In this document: positions 46,380-59,310 of the stretch, in pieces
How positions within the stretch are numbered: position 1 is the stretch's first letter
Layout: every line of letters begins with the position of its first letter
DNA from: Stenogyne calaminthoides
Lineage: Eukaryota; Streptophyta; Magnoliopsida; Lamiales; Lamiaceae
Length of the DNA stretch: 64,000 nt
Assembly: GCA_037126765.1 (NCBI GenBank)
Contig: JBBCBC010000030.1
Location: 10,748,786 to 10,812,785 of the forward strand
Direction: 5' to 3'
Translations under genes and position numbers: made by a program
The notes under the pieces: generated by a model
What the model saw: the letters and a program-made list of their open reading frames with translations, nothing else
What the model was told of the DNA's origin: nothing
Database searches by the model: none

Positions 46380-47060
46380 TGATGAAATTTTATATAATCA
46401 CTCACTAAATCATTCTAATAAGGACATAAAGTTTTACGAGAAGCACTAACATTCATATAAATTCAATTGAATGCTTCTTAAAACTTTAATTCTCAATGTC
46501 ATATCATATAATCTTCTTTATTAAATGTCATCTATGTGAACTTTTAGGTATTAAAATCCATTTAAATGGGTTTATTGGATAATTCAAAATATAAGTTTCA
46601 CCATTTTTAGATGAATCATTAAATTAACTTTCTTTGATTATTAATTGTTCCAACATTTTAGATTATCACCATAAGAAAATAATTTCTTGGTAAATCTAGA
46701 ATGATTTTCAATTTTAATATCTTCAAGGATTAATTACTCGATCATGGAATATTCTAGATAATGACCTTTATAATTTTAAAATTCCAATGAATTTCATATA
46801 AATATTGACATCTATTGATCAATATAAGCATGTGATTTATAACGTCCATCAAGAAAATATTAAGTTTCGTGGAATATCGATAAATTAATTTTTTATGCCT
46901 CATTACATCAAATACATTATTCTCATTTATATATTATAATTTTTCCTTTTCTTTGCACAAGCCCCACAAATAAATTAATTTACATAAGGGATAAGGGGTT
47001 ACGTTATTAAGTTATCGACAACATTAGTACATTTATCTATGTAAAATAGAATTTGCCCAA
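46380..47060 (-). repeat. Shortened second copy of the Copia RT region
   Basis: Blocks of 20-50 bases from 44400-45530 recur in the same order: TTAAATTAACTTTCTTTGAT, GATTATCACCATAA, AATAATTTCTTGGTAAA, CGATCATGGAATATTC, AATATTGACATCTATTGATC and GTTATCGACAACATTAGTAC. The sequence between the blocks is missing, so about 1.1 kb is condensed into about 0.7 kb. Confidence 0.75.
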
Positions 47061-48867
47061 ATCCGACTTATCATATTTTGAACCGCTCATGTCATAATTT
47101 GAATAAATTTGCTTCAGGCAAATTAATACATTATTCAAAGAATCGTTTTCAATGTTTATGTTTGCTTTTGAAACTAGTATGATGAGATTCTATTTTGCTC
47201 ATAATTATATAAGGACTTAATTTTAATTAAAAAGTTTTTAACATTCATTGAATTTTACAATTTATACATTTTAGACTCAAAAATTGAAGGGTGGTGGTAT
47301 AAAACAATGAATCTCAACGTGGAGAGTTCAAGTCAAGAAATAATTACAATTAAGAGCAAGCTTGATAATTTTTCTTTTAGTAATACAAGGTAATTTATAC
47401 TAAAATTGTCCTAAAGAAAAACTTGAAATAAATTTTCATATGCAGTTCAGATTCAACAAATTTCAAGAAAACAATCCGCTGCAAAGATAAGTAATAATAG
47501 GAAAATAAGGAATTTTCACAGAAATCTTAATTTCTACAGCAAATAATTCTCAAGTCTATACTGCGACAAACAGTTTTAATTGTTGAAATTTAAAAGGGAT
47601 TAAGCTTCTTTACCAGAGTAGAATCCTTGGGTAAGGGTTCCAATATCGTCTTATGATAGACTTGGATCAATGTTTCGAGTTTGGGCTCCATGAGAGAGAT
47701 TCTTAATTTTTAGAAAAAGTTTTTCGGTAATCTGCTTTCTCATCTCGTAGATGGTGATAATTTCATTGGTTTTATGCATGTTTCCAACAACCAAACAAGT
47801 GCAATAACCAATATCGAATCCAAAAGAAAAACTCAACATAAAGATGGATTAGCAAAAAATATAATGCAGTGTAAATCTAGTCGAGTCACTTCCCGTTTTC
47901 CATGTAACCACAAATTTTCAAATCAGAGCATGAAACCTTAATAACAATAGCGAGAAGTTTTCTCAAATGTACCACCACATATGCATGTTCTACCCAGAGT
48001 ATGCAGAAAAAGGCTTAATCGCAACAATAGATATACATGACATTCAAAATTCCAAAATCACTTTATGAATCTAATACGTAAAATAGCATGCGTAGTAATT
48101 GTCAAAAAGAAAAAATGGACATTAGAAATTCATTCTCAAATCCTAAGAGATCAAGCTTTTACTAGATAATTTGTATAACAAGATTGATGTCTATTTAGCT
48201 TATCAAAATAAATTTCTATGTCGCAGGGCTTCCGAGAGGATAGATTTATCAATAAACTAATTCAACAATTTTCGGGGCCATCACACCACAAAACCTTTCA
48301 CATGCCAAAAAACTATATTATTCACACAATAATTTTTGCCATAGTTTCGAAAGCACATAAAACACTAATATCAATTAGCTTTCTTGGTCGATAAAGCTAA
48401 AAGTAAACAATAAAAAAAAAATCAAATATCTCCCCACAATATATTGAGACAGCGCACTTTAGTTACTAAACAAATCAAATCCCATAGGTAATTTCCCCAA
48501 AAACAAAAGGACGAATTACACATATTAATCATCAGGCACATGAAGCCTAAATTGATTTAGTACTGAAAGACGTGTGTTTTAATTTTATATAACAGTACCA
48601 AAAATCTCAATTAGTACAATCTCAATTAGTTCTACTAAATCACCCACATATTTCGAAAGGTCCAATCCAAATCAGTAGTTTCACAATTCAACAATATATT
48701 TTCAATTCAATCCACAAGTAACCGATTGACATATTAGTTTAATAGCATATATAACCACAAATTTTTTGCTAATCGAAACAAGAAAAATAATAGATCGAGA
48801 ACTTACAGGTCTAGGTCGGTAAAATGGAATTCCAAAATCATGTGGCAGAACACTCGTGCTGATAACG
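47061..48867. other. AT-rich inner part of the Copia element
   Basis: Expected to hold gag, protease and integrase in an intact element; no convincing motif could be read. The stretch is low in complexity and full of stops on both strands. Confidence 0.35.
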
Positions 48868-49133
48868 TGTTGTAAAATATAGAATAAACGTAAAATAAAA
48901 AAGCGAAAACAGATTTTTTTAGGTTAAATCAAGAATATTCTACATCCAGGGGGGCGACCAAAATAGAATGTTTTCACTATAATTATTTGTTTTCTGTCTG
49001 TCTTCTCCAGTACAAAGATATATATAATAGGAAGTGGGTTGTAGTCCTAACAACCCTAAGCCCATATGACATAAACCCACTAATAATATTAACCTTAATA
49101 AATAATGTCCACAATAATAAGATATTTACAACA

Positions 49134-50049
49134 ATATATATGTAATGAGCCTTAATAAGTAATATCCACAATAATATGATATTTACAACAATATATGTAA
49201 TGAGACTCATCTCATATATAAAACCACCACATATATTTTGTCATTTAATGTTGGATGCTCCTCATCTTCGTTAAATAACGTTTTGTTATTGTAAAATTTC
49301 ATATTTTAGGCTGTTTCCAAAACCATATTTAACAAAAAACATTATAAGTGCCAAAGCTGTCGGTTCATCTTATAAATCAATATTAAAACATACCCCACCA
49401 AGCAAGGAGGCCATAAAGAAAAAATATATGTATCACACTGTTTAATTTCGTACGCTCAAAATTACCACAATTTTCAGTAAAAATGCAGAAAATACCTCAA
49501 TAATTACCCAATATAATCTTTAGCTATGAACACGACAAGTTAATGTAAAACTAGACAAAATAATTAAATAAATTAAAAAAAAAAAGCTTGAAAAAATTAA
49601 GAGAACTACTATAAACTTAAAAATAAGGTCTCAAACTGAGATCTGAATAACATAGTATTACCCAAATCATATAAAATCACAGTATTCGTGATTCCAAAAT
49701 TTCACCAAAATGTTGATTAGTCAACTACATCTAACAAGAATCTGATTTGCATTTCCAAGTTAATAATTTAGCAAGAGCAACAGATCTCAAAATTAAAACC
49801 ATGTAAACCAAATGCAATAAACTCAATCACACAACATAAGCAAACTAACATAAAAGTACATTTAAATCCACTACCCAGGAAAAATACCAAAAAAAAAAAC
49901 ACCAACTCAGTTGGGAGGAAGGTCAATAGAGCTAAAGTATGATGGCACCACATGTTATTAGATAATACGTTTCAATCGACTCTGCAATATCATATGAGCC
50001 ATGCTCAACTGGGAACAAGCTCCCAATATATCTCCCATACTCCAGCAGA
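49134..50049 (-). other. Duplicate LTR edge, then the 3' side of the RBP45-like gene
   Basis: At 49139-49202 a second short copy of the LTR edge (CTTAATAAGTAATATCCACA, GATATTTACAACA) lies beside the Copia element with TATATGTAATGAG repeats. The remainder is AT-rich and probably includes the 3' untranslated region of the gene ending at 50050. No other gene is seen. Confidence 0.4.
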
Positions 50050-53000
50050 TCACTGCAAAAATGAGACGCGTTTAGCAATTCAGTAAAACATCAAGTTTTT
50101 TGTATCATTTAGGAATCATTTGTCGTGGTTATTGTATCATTTAGTAATCATTTGTTGTGGTTACTCTACCAGTTAAATGAATTTTGGGCATAGTCGTCCA
50201 AATTGTTCAAAATACAAGCAAATTAAACTGACGATGCCACAATGTTCAAAAATTAAACATCATAATCAAAGAGCACAGATAATTACATAACCACTTCCAT
50301 GCTTACTAGTCTATTTATCTCCCTTTCTTTATCCCCAATGTCTACCAAAGTTCTTTCTTTTTAAAAAGGTAAAATACTTCTATGCACCAGTTGCACAGTG
50401 CAACTAAAGTGCGTTTTAAATGGTATTAATTGTTTTACTAAGAGGCGTTAGATCATCGGTATTAGTTGTTATCATTTGAAGAATATGAGTTCTGAACCAA
50501 TAAAGGTACAACTGTCGGTTCATTGCAACCAAGGCAACACAAAAGATATTCAGAAACGAAATACTTTCCAATGCAATGAATAATTAGAAATAGATCACAC
50601 ATCTAACTTGCATCAAAGGTACAACACAAGGGAATCTAGATGAAAAATACCTGCTGTGGCTGTTGATAGTTGGCATATCCAGGATAGCCTCCATAATACA
50701 TGTTGGGATCTTGAGTTGGTGCATACCCACCATGCACCTCAGGCACCCCCTGTGAGTATCCATAGTATTGCCCACCACCACCACCACCACTACCACCCCA
50801 CTGGCTCTGATCGGACTAAAACACGAAATTAAAAAAGACATTAGGAACCGAATTCATGCACAAGGGCAATATAGTAAATATTTTAGATGCTCACCGGCTT
50901 GTTTGAAGGACTGCGCCCCCATGAGAGTCGGATATTTTGCCCTCCTAATATAGTACCGTTTAAGTTTGCTAGCGCCTGCTCAGCAGAGGACCTAGCTCAA
51001 ATATTTGCAAGCAGTAAGTGAGATTAAAATCAAACAGTGAAAATAAAAAAATTCACACTAAGCAAAATCCCATGATACCTGTCAGAAAACTGAACGAATC
51101 CACAACGCTTTCCTACTGGTATTTTTACATGGACTATATCGCCGTACTGAGAGAACACTTGTCTCAAATGGTCATCTGGGACACTAGGATCTAGACCACC
51201 AACAAATATCTACACCAGCAAAATGAAAGATAAGTAACAGAAAGTAACCAAAAAAAAAGGGAGAAAAGTTACGCACGGTTGTATTATTCGGATCACTCTC
51301 GCCCTGGCTTCCTTGATGACTTTGATACGAAGAAGCTGCAATAACAAATCATTTTGAAATTTAAAACCAAAAAGACATAAAATTTTCTACAACTCGAGAA
51401 CACATTAGCAAAGACTATAGTAATGGAAAGGTATCACTATTAATTTTTCGAAGGAGAGATGAAAATGTCACATGTGTGATGAAGATGTTGCACTTCAGTT
51501 GATTTTTTGCTCATATACAGCCTCAAGATAACCAAGCAATTGAGCAAGAGAAATAAAGCATATAACACACATACATAAAGGTTGAGATAGGCCCAAAGGA
51601 AAAGGGAAAATCCCAGCAATGTCAACAGATCAAGAAGAATGCTTGGCTAAATCTCATCATGCTCCAAGCATTGTAAGCGCATATTCAAGAATTCCACTTA
51701 ACCCAATGGATATCCTCCAAAACCCCAGGCCCATAAATATGACACAATGACAAACTAAGCCTTAATCCAACTACGCTGGATTGGTTATCACATCTAGCAA
51801 AATATATGAACATGAAAAGACTATTAGCAGAACTCAGAATTTGAGGAATGTGCACAAAAGAATCTTTCATGAATCATGACTTTCGAACGAACTCATGATC
51901 AAAATTTATTAGATTAACACCTTTTATAGTCTATCAATTAGAAAATGATGCAGGTTAGCTTAACACACATAGAACTTGTCTCTTTCATATTCTACACCAC
52001 CCAGTTTACCTACAATTTCACTATAAACAATATGAAAGGCAACTCATTCAACCCATCCCCTTGCTTCATGAGTCTCACACAGAAAAGTAAATTCAAAGAG
52101 ATGAAGCAGCCAACATGTTGTGGATATTTAATGAGTTGATTCTACAATGTTGATTAGTCAGTATAAACTTGGGCATATATGTATATATATATTACGGATT
52201 TCACAACTGCAAAAGGTTTAACTCTGGAAGATATCGAGCCTTCAGTACATATCTGAAGAAGGAAACAATGCACACATAACAAGAAATGTGCTGAGGACTA
52301 TGTGATTCCGTAACTAATTCATGGTCTGCTACTGGAGAACAGTTGAAAGTTGGAACAAATTAGACTTGACCAAATATTAGTTCAAATTTAAAAATCACAT
52401 TGTTTCATAGTAATTAGCAATTATCTTAGAGCTACGCAACATATGAATTTTGGAAAGCATTTGATAGCATACTTTAAGAGTTTTTATAAGATATCACACT
52501 GATAGTTCACACCCTTTATTGGACATAACACTACCTCTTCACAGTATGCTGCCAAGAGAAAATAATATTTCAAGGACAGAATGAAAATTTTTGGGGGTAT
52601 ATAAAAGATAGGCAGCAAAATAAAATGGACAATCATAAACCTAAAAGAAGTGAAGACATGGATGTTGATGACTTGAAAAGGCAGAACCGAAAGGCGATCT
52701 TTGCAATAGAAACGTAATTTACTGACTGTAAACTAAAGGGAAAAAAAGGGAACTAAAGAAAATCTGTAGCAAACGAAATGCCACAAATGAACGAGGGAAG
52801 TTTATCGAAAAAACAAAGTTAACTGACCTAAAAGGAGGCCATGCATTATAGGGGAATCATTTCAGCTGAAATCTGTTCCAGGCCCCCGTAAATGAGAGCC
52901 TCCCTCTTCCCTGCTTCGACACAATATGAGTTTTATAAGTTTTTTCAAGTTTTATATCATTTCTTCTTGTCCAGGTCTACCAAAGTACTGGAAGGAAATG

Positions 53001-54414
53001 ACTTAGTAAACCCAATAATATTTTGATTTTAAAACTGTAAGATCGTTCAAATCTTAAAACACCATAATGATACTTCACAAGCCCATGACCTAAACTTCTA
53101 GATGTATCTACAAATGCACAACAAACATACTGTAAAGTCTAATAAGCAAGGTAGAACAGAAATTTTTAACCTGATTATGGCCAAAGATAAATTATTTTTT
53201 TCTTACCGCTTTGAGATTGAACATTCATAGGTTTTTTGTTAGCTGCAGGTCCGATCCTCATGGGCCTAGTAGAACATGGAACACCATTCATTTCAGTCAT
53301 TGCACGTTGTTGTTCTCTCTCATCCCCAAATTTAACAAATCCATAACCCTTTGAACGTCCAGTGGTCCTATCAATAACAACTTTTGCACCCTTAACTGAT
53401 GGGTAGACAGTTTTAAATGTTTCTTGCAGGAGGTAATCAGTAACATCACCAGCCAAATCTCCCACAAAAATTGTGTGCTCAGGAGAGTCATCTGTACGCT
53501 TATCCCCAGAACCAAGGGAAGCCCAGTTCAGTCTGAAGCTCTGTTCAGAATTGGGCATCAATGCACCATTATATGTCTGCAAGATATTTTCAGCAGTTGC
53601 ACGAGTCCTGAACTCCAGGAAGCCATAACCCTCAGATTGGCTTGTTTGCTTGTTACGAATTACCTTTGCAGATAAAAGCTGAAAGTAGCAGGCAAACAAT
53701 AAAGATTACAAACTAAAGTAGCAGGCAAACACTAATGATTACAAATTTACAAACTTCTCAAATAAAACAAGAAACGTGAAACTAGTCAACTTATAATCAA
53801 GAATAGATTGTGTATAAGCCCTACACCCACCCAACCCCAAAGCCCCAATCCCAACTCAGAACACCATCCCGTCCTTGAAATATTGTGAGCAGCTTTATCA
53901 GCTGTCGTACTCAGTGACACGCACAGAAAACAAAAGAACAGATTTTCAAAACACTTATAAACATGAATAATCTTATTGCTAACATAAGAACAATGAGCAG
54001 GATAATATACCCTTCACAACGAGATCTAACAACAAAAAATTAACAATAAAAGTCTAGGCTTAAGCAAGAGGCATATACACGACGTCACGGTCAAGAATTT
54101 ACCTCGCCTGTGTGGTAGAAACACGAGGTGAGATAGTTCTCGTCCATCCAGTACTGAAGATCCCCGATCCACAGAGATCTAACCTCCTCGGCTCCGGCGC
54201 CGCCCTGCCCCACGCCAGCGTTCGCCGGCGCCGCACCGTAATGCTGTTGCTGCTGCTGAGGCCAGAATTGAGGCGGCTGCTGCGCCTGAACCGGCGGCTG
54301 ATGCTGCGGCGGCATCATCATCCACTGCTGCGGCGGGTAGGGTTGTTGCTGTGGAGGCTGTTGCTGATCCATCGCCATAGGCTGTGGGGCCATTCCTCCT
54401 GATTGTTGCATCAT
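50050..54414 (-). CDS. RBP45: RBP45/RBP47-type RNA-binding protein with three RRMs, 412 aa
   Basis: Coding exons are 54103-54414, 53207-53678, 51277-51335, 51079-51209, 50895-50991, 50651-50815 and 50050-50052 on the minus strand (1,239 bp). The start is ATG 54414 (MMQQSGGMAPQPMAMD); an in-frame TAG lies just upstream. A Gln/Pro-rich N terminus leads into RRM1 (about 80-158, LWIGDLQYWMDENYL and GYGFLEF). RRM2 (about 173-250) has TIFVGDLAGDVTDYLL and GYGFVKF. RRM3 (about 282-354) has IFVGGLDPSVPDDHLRQVF and CGFVQF, followed by LSWGRSPSNK. The Gly/Tyr/Gln-rich tail ends YANYQQPQQ. These nuclear proteins bind poly(A)/U-rich RNA and join stress granules; that is family knowledge. The stop codon is alone at the start of exon 7. 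Whether it is nearer RBP45 or RBP47 was not tested. Confidence 0.96.
52828..52910 (-). other. Possible cassette exon with in-frame stop in RBP45-like intron 2
   Basis: Inside the 1.87-kb intron between exons 2 and 3, an 83-bp GC-richer patch is bordered by GAAGCAG upstream and the donor GTCAGTT downstream. Joined in the phase left by exon 2 it reads GKREALIYGGLEQISAEMI and soon a TAA. If used, it would give a truncated product or an RNA marked for decay. The polypyrimidine tract before the acceptor is weak, so this is only a candidate. Confidence 0.3.
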
Positions 54415-55500
54415 TCTCAGCCGCAACTAAACCCTAATTTGAGAGGTTGGGGATATTGGGAACGGAAGTTTTGAGGAAAACGAAAAGGGAGGCAGAACCC
54501 TAATTCGATAGGGTTCGATCTTTTAAGAAGGGAATTTGTTGATTTGGTGCCGCTGCAAAGCTGTATTTAACTGAAGTCGGCTAGTGAAAAGCGCGACTTC
54601 ATCCTATATAATTTTTCTTCTTTTGTCGCGTTTTAAGCAATACATGGCAATTTTTATTAAGGACGCGATATAAGATTTTTAACAATTTTCTACTCCTGTT
54701 TTATTTTCTTATTCAATCGAATATTTTTTATTTACTTTTATATATATACTAGTGTTAGTCCCTTGAACTTCGCGGACTGAAAGAAATTTTTTAAATAAAA
54801 TAATTAATAATATTTTAACATTTTTTTACTATTTAGTATTTTTTATGGTTAAATAATTTATAACTCACAAAATATAAAAAATAAAAATATAATTCAAATA
54901 TGCAAAATATGATTTTATATGTTATTATATTTTATGATTCTATAAAAAAAAATCCACAAATTTAGATTTATATATATATATATATATATCACGCACACTC
55001 TAAATTATAAATTTTGAAAAAATTATTTGTAAACAACATTTGTTTTATACTTTCAAGGTCTCCCATCCGAACCGAGATACAAAATTTTCATACTCCTTCC
55101 TTCAAAATGAAACGATGGTTTGGTAATCTTGAACATTTAATAGAGAAAATCAATAGAAATCAACTCTCGTTTAGCTCCAGACTAAAGCTTCATTTAACAT
55201 TATTAAATTTTGATCAAATACTTCAAAATTTTATTTAACTTAAATTAATTATATTCAATAATAGTAATATTTTTTATATTTTAAATTTGTAAAATATAAA
55301 AAATATATTAATTTACTATGTAAATTGTATTTAAAAGACAAAAAAAGATGTAATTATTTAACACGGAATAAGAGAATATTAATAAATTAACAAAATAAAT
55401 TTAATTTTAAAATAAATTAATGTTTAAAATCACAAATTTCTAACCACATATTTGTAAACAATATTAATTATAATTTTGATTTTCCATCATAATCGCAACA
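54415..55500 (-). promoter_or_regulatory. Leader and promoter side of the RBP45-like gene, then AT-rich DNA
   Basis: The first 150 bases upstream of the ATG look like a leader (AACCCTAATTTGAG and AACCCTAATTCGATAGGG, telo-box-like AAACCCTAA motifs common in promoters of RNA-binding and ribosomal genes). No clear TATA box was fixed. From about 54650 on the DNA is AT-rich with TA microsatellites near 54973 and no gene. Confidence 0.4.
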
Positions 55501-55549
55501 TTATGTAGTTGAACGAGAAAAAATATTTTTTATGTCTGTAACAATGAGG

Positions 55550-56300
55550 GTAACAATTTGAGGAAAGGACAGTTTTGGAAAAGTATGTTAGATAGTTTCA
55601 ATTTGGCAAAAGTATGTCATTAAATTTTGAGTTTGCGCAAGATTATGTTCATAAATTTTGAGTTTTTGCAAAGTAGGACCGTAAATTTTAAGTTTTTTGG
55701 AAATTTAGGCCCGTGTGTATGAGAAAAATTGTCTATATTTGTCAAAAAAATAAAAATTAATGTCATACTTTTGTCAAAAGAAAAGTTAATATCCTACTTT
55801 TCAAAACTGAAACTTAATGTCCTTCCATTAAGTTGACATTGTAATAAACAATATTAGAGATATATTAAAAGTGATAATATAAGTAATTCTAAACTGAATA
55901 ATTGAATACATCGATCAATTAGTTGAAGCAAAGTCATTATTTCACCATAAAATTTGTTAACGCTTTAATGTTAAAATTAAACTATCTAATTTTATGTTGT
56001 GCATTTGATTGAGTTTTAATTTTATTTTATTTTTTTGTAATTGAGTCAAATATATAATAAATATAATTCTTCACATAAGAGAAAATGTGTATGTTTATAC
56101 TAACATATATTATTTTAATATTGACATAGAGTTATTTTAACTCTAGAGAGCCAATAAAATAGAAGCTAATGTCCTAGTTGATTTTTTTTATTATTATTTT
56201 ATATGTCCTATTTTTTTTTTTTTTAAAAAGAGATTAATATCCTACTTTTCCTGAGCTGGAGCTTATTGTCCTTAAATTACCACTTCCCCTAAGTTACGGG
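55550..56300. repeat. Diverged repeats with AAATTTTGAGTTTTTGCAAA motifs
   Basis: At 55600-55720 short units (AAATTTTGAGTTT, GCAAAGTAGG) repeat several times. Related wording (ATATCCTACTTTTC...GAGCT...TTATTGTCCTT) appears at about 55790-55830 and again at 56220-56280. Possibly parts of one repeat split by AT-rich DNA. Not a recognised family. Confidence 0.35.
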
Positions 56301-56393
56301 CCTTAAAATAATAGTTTCTCACTATTCACCATATGCAAAAACTTACTTGTAAAGATATATATTTACCGCCAATAATGAGGGAGTCTAAACATA

Positions 56394-57123
56394 CAGTAAA
56401 ATCTCTATAAATTAATACTCTATAAATTAATAAATTCTCTAAAATAATAAAATCTTTCGGTCCCGACTTGGACCATTGTAAAAAATCATCAAATTAAAAA
56501 ATATAATAAGATAATAATTTTTCGGAAAATCCCTTTATAAATATTAAGTCCCATTAAAACTCTAAATTAATAATTCATAAATATTACAATTATAAATATT
56601 ATGGTAATTTTCTAAAATATGAATCTATTGTTACTTGATTTTTCTTAAAATTTAATTCTGATTAGATTTCATCCCTAATTTTTTTAATTGCAGCCAAGAG
56701 TTCCAGTGTCGAGTTATTTAGCTGCAACAAAAAATTGTGAAGAGTTTTTTCATTCATCATGCATGAATATATTTAATTGGCTATAATAGTTATTTAAGTG
56801 CAACGAATTAATGTAAACATGTATATTTAAGTAATTCCAATGAATTGATACATGCGTCCATGAATATAATAGTTAATTGTATACAATGAATTGATATTAT
56901 ACATGAATATATTTAATTAGTTACAAAGAATTGATTGATGCATGAATATAATCAATGAAACATATATGAATTCATTTATTTTCAATACATATGTTCTAAA
57001 TTTGCTGAATTTAAAAAGTCTCTCTTTTAATTAATAAAATATTAATTTATCGATATATTAATATCTCTCTAAATTAATAAAATTTTATGGTCCCAAGGTT
57101 ATTAATTTATAGAGGTTTTACTG
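56394..57123. mobile_element. Emigrant/pogo-like Tc1-mariner element, non-autonomous, 730 bp
   Basis: The left end CAGTAAAATCTCTATAAATT continues AATA. The right end is its inverted match (TATTAATTTATAGAGGTTTTACTG). TA lies on both sides. The terminal repeat is almost identical to that known for the Emigrant MITEs and Lemi1-type pogo elements of plants. A second inner copy of the terminal motif follows the left end. No transposase ORF is seen, so it depends on an autonomous pogo-like element. Confidence 0.9.
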
Positions 57124-57465
57124 TATTTTCTCATGTAGTTATTCATACGTGTACATTTCACGTTAAACCTTAAATCCTGTAATGAAAGAGATTTTTAAAT
57201 GGTAGCTATAACTTCATTTGTATGTATAGCATAAAATTTGTTGATTTATTAATTGTATATTAGCAAATCACTTTTGGAGATTTGGTCAAGTAATCAATTT
57301 CCACAAATTTCGTTATGTAATGAATATATTTTTTACTACACCAAATTAACCATTTTAAGTACGATGTTTATATCTCTTAATTAAATATAAATATCTGAAT
57401 TTTTTAAATTTGACGCGTTTACATTTATTAATTGTACATTGCTATAAATTTTGTAAGCTTACATC

Positions 57466-59305
57466 TGTTGGGATTATACTAGAAAGTATGTTTTTTACTT
57501 TGTATAATCAAAACGGAATTTCGAACTTATTTACTGAAATAAATTGTTTATCACTGATGCTTTAAATATTATCGAATGTTACATATATTTACTGCATAAT
57601 TGTTCAATAATTCGTACGTGTTACATTGTAGTTAATTTAGTGATACCAGATCACAAAAGATTAAATTAACAGTCCTTTGTAACTAAAAGTACGACATTCA
57701 CGGCCTAGATGGACATGAACAACCCATCGCGAAAGGTTGAAGTGTAAGGCTCAGATTGGCTTGTCTTGACCAAGAGATTACACTAGTGCATGACTGATGC
57801 ACTGAATAGGACCTACAGGAGGATAAATTCTTCATAACTGAACAAGGAAGAATTAGACCTTAGTTGTTCGTTATTTCTTAATCTTCGTCCCTTAAATAGG
57901 ATAACGTGGGATTGGTAACTATTGCTTTGACTTATCATGGGTAGCGAATCAGTGAGATTCAATACTTTTTATCTTGGGCAATATTATTAGTCACATGTGA
58001 TTGCTAAGATTTAATACGAAGAATCGTGTGCAAGTACGCTTGTTCGATTTGCCCCCTTGGGAGGTTCATAAGCTTTATCATACCAAATCTTGCAAGTGGA
58101 ATTAGTTTCCTGTATGGATAATAATGTTGAACCGTTCCTTGACCAAGGATAAAAGATATTAATTAATGGAAAGCTATTTCAGTGGCTTGAATTAATTAAT
58201 GGGCTAGATAATCTTAAACACGGGAAATAATGACCGGGAGCCATATTGACTGTAATATGGGTTAAGATGGATAGTGCAATATTAATTATGTAGTGAGATT
58301 ACTTAATATTTATGGGCTTGAATAATATTGTGGCTCAATATTAGATATTCAAGGTCCATTAGAAGGTCCAATCTTAATTCTCCTAAAGGCCCCCTAAGTA
58401 GCCCAACATATAGTCCAACAACTGAAAAGGGTGATTAAAATAAAATAAATATTGTTGCTTATTTTTCCAATAAATTTCGAAAATTATGGATGAGTTGGGA
58501 GAAAGATTTTCTTTGAATTTTTGTTATGGAATGAAGATATATATTCTTGGAATACAAGATGATCTCATTAAATTCAAGAAATCTCCCACTTGGTTATCTA
58601 TAATATGATTTTAGAAAATTTGAAAATAAAGGGCAAGAAAGATTTTCTTGATTTTCTTGAAAAGATATTATGGAAGATATGTATTTCTTGAAATACAAGA
58701 ATATCTCATAAATTCAAGAAGATCCTAATCTTGGATTCTTGAAACCCCATATTTTCGAAAACTACCATAAAGATAGAGTGGGTGGGATTTTGTGGAATAT
58801 TATAATTATGGGAGAAAGAATATAGAAGATATATTCAAGATTTCTTGGAGATCAAGAAAAGATTTTCCCACATTATTTTTGGGCATAAAATTCGACCACC
58901 TCATGGTCTATAAATAGGGGATGATTCTTTCATTCCCAAGTACAATTCCATGTGCTGGAAAAATTAGTAAATCCACAAAGGTCGTGCAACATAATTTATT
59001 TTCCTTTTGTTAAATCGTTCACAAGAGTCCTTCCACCGGATAGTCGAACGAGGGCTAAGGGAATACTTGGGAAGTCCTTTCAGTTAGTCTAATCAACCAC
59101 ACCGTTGTCATCCCAAGAGGTATGTTCACGTAAACTCGTAAAATTCTGCATGCGTAGGTTTTACGTGAATTATTATATGCATGATATGTTGTTGGATTAT
59201 TATTTTAATTAATATAGGATTAATTCATGCTATTAATAATTATAAGAATTAAATTTGTATTTAAATATTCACACCGAATAGATCTGTGCAAATTATTCCC
59301 CAACA
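57466..59305 (+). mobile_element. Solo LTR, 1,840 bp, perfect target duplication
   Basis: Starts TGTTGGGATTATACTAGAAA and ends AATTATTCCCCAACA. ACATC flanks it at 57461-57465 and 59306-59310. A TCTATAAATAGGGG box at about 58907-58920 sets plus orientation. No ORF and no internal retroelement DNA. It is a different family from the solo LTR at 18483. Confidence 0.92.
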
Positions 59306-59310
59306 ACATC

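Larger units (their letters stand above)
43758..49133 (-). mobile_element. Decayed Copia LTR retrotransposon, 5.4 kb
   Basis: LTRs at 43758-44059 and 48868-49133 share long blocks (AGAATAAACGTAAAATAAA, TATATATAATAGGAAGTGGG). On the minus strand the 5' LTR ends TTTTACAACA and is followed by a primer-site-like CGTTATCAGCACGAG. A purine tract CCAAGGGAGAG precedes the 3' LTR. ATATA flanks both sides (43753-43757 and 49134-49138). The interior is riddled with stops but contains recognisable Copia reverse transcriptase pieces. It also holds a shortened duplicate of its own 3' part. Confidence 0.88.

Noticed and set aside
50768..50953. Plus-strand ORF starting MPTTTTTTTTP
   Set aside because: Antisense shadow of the Gly-rich tail exon of the RBP45-like gene.
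54112..54402. Plus-strand 96-codon Arg/Leu-rich ORF
   Set aside because: Antisense shadow of the Gln/Pro-rich first exon of the RBP45-like gene.
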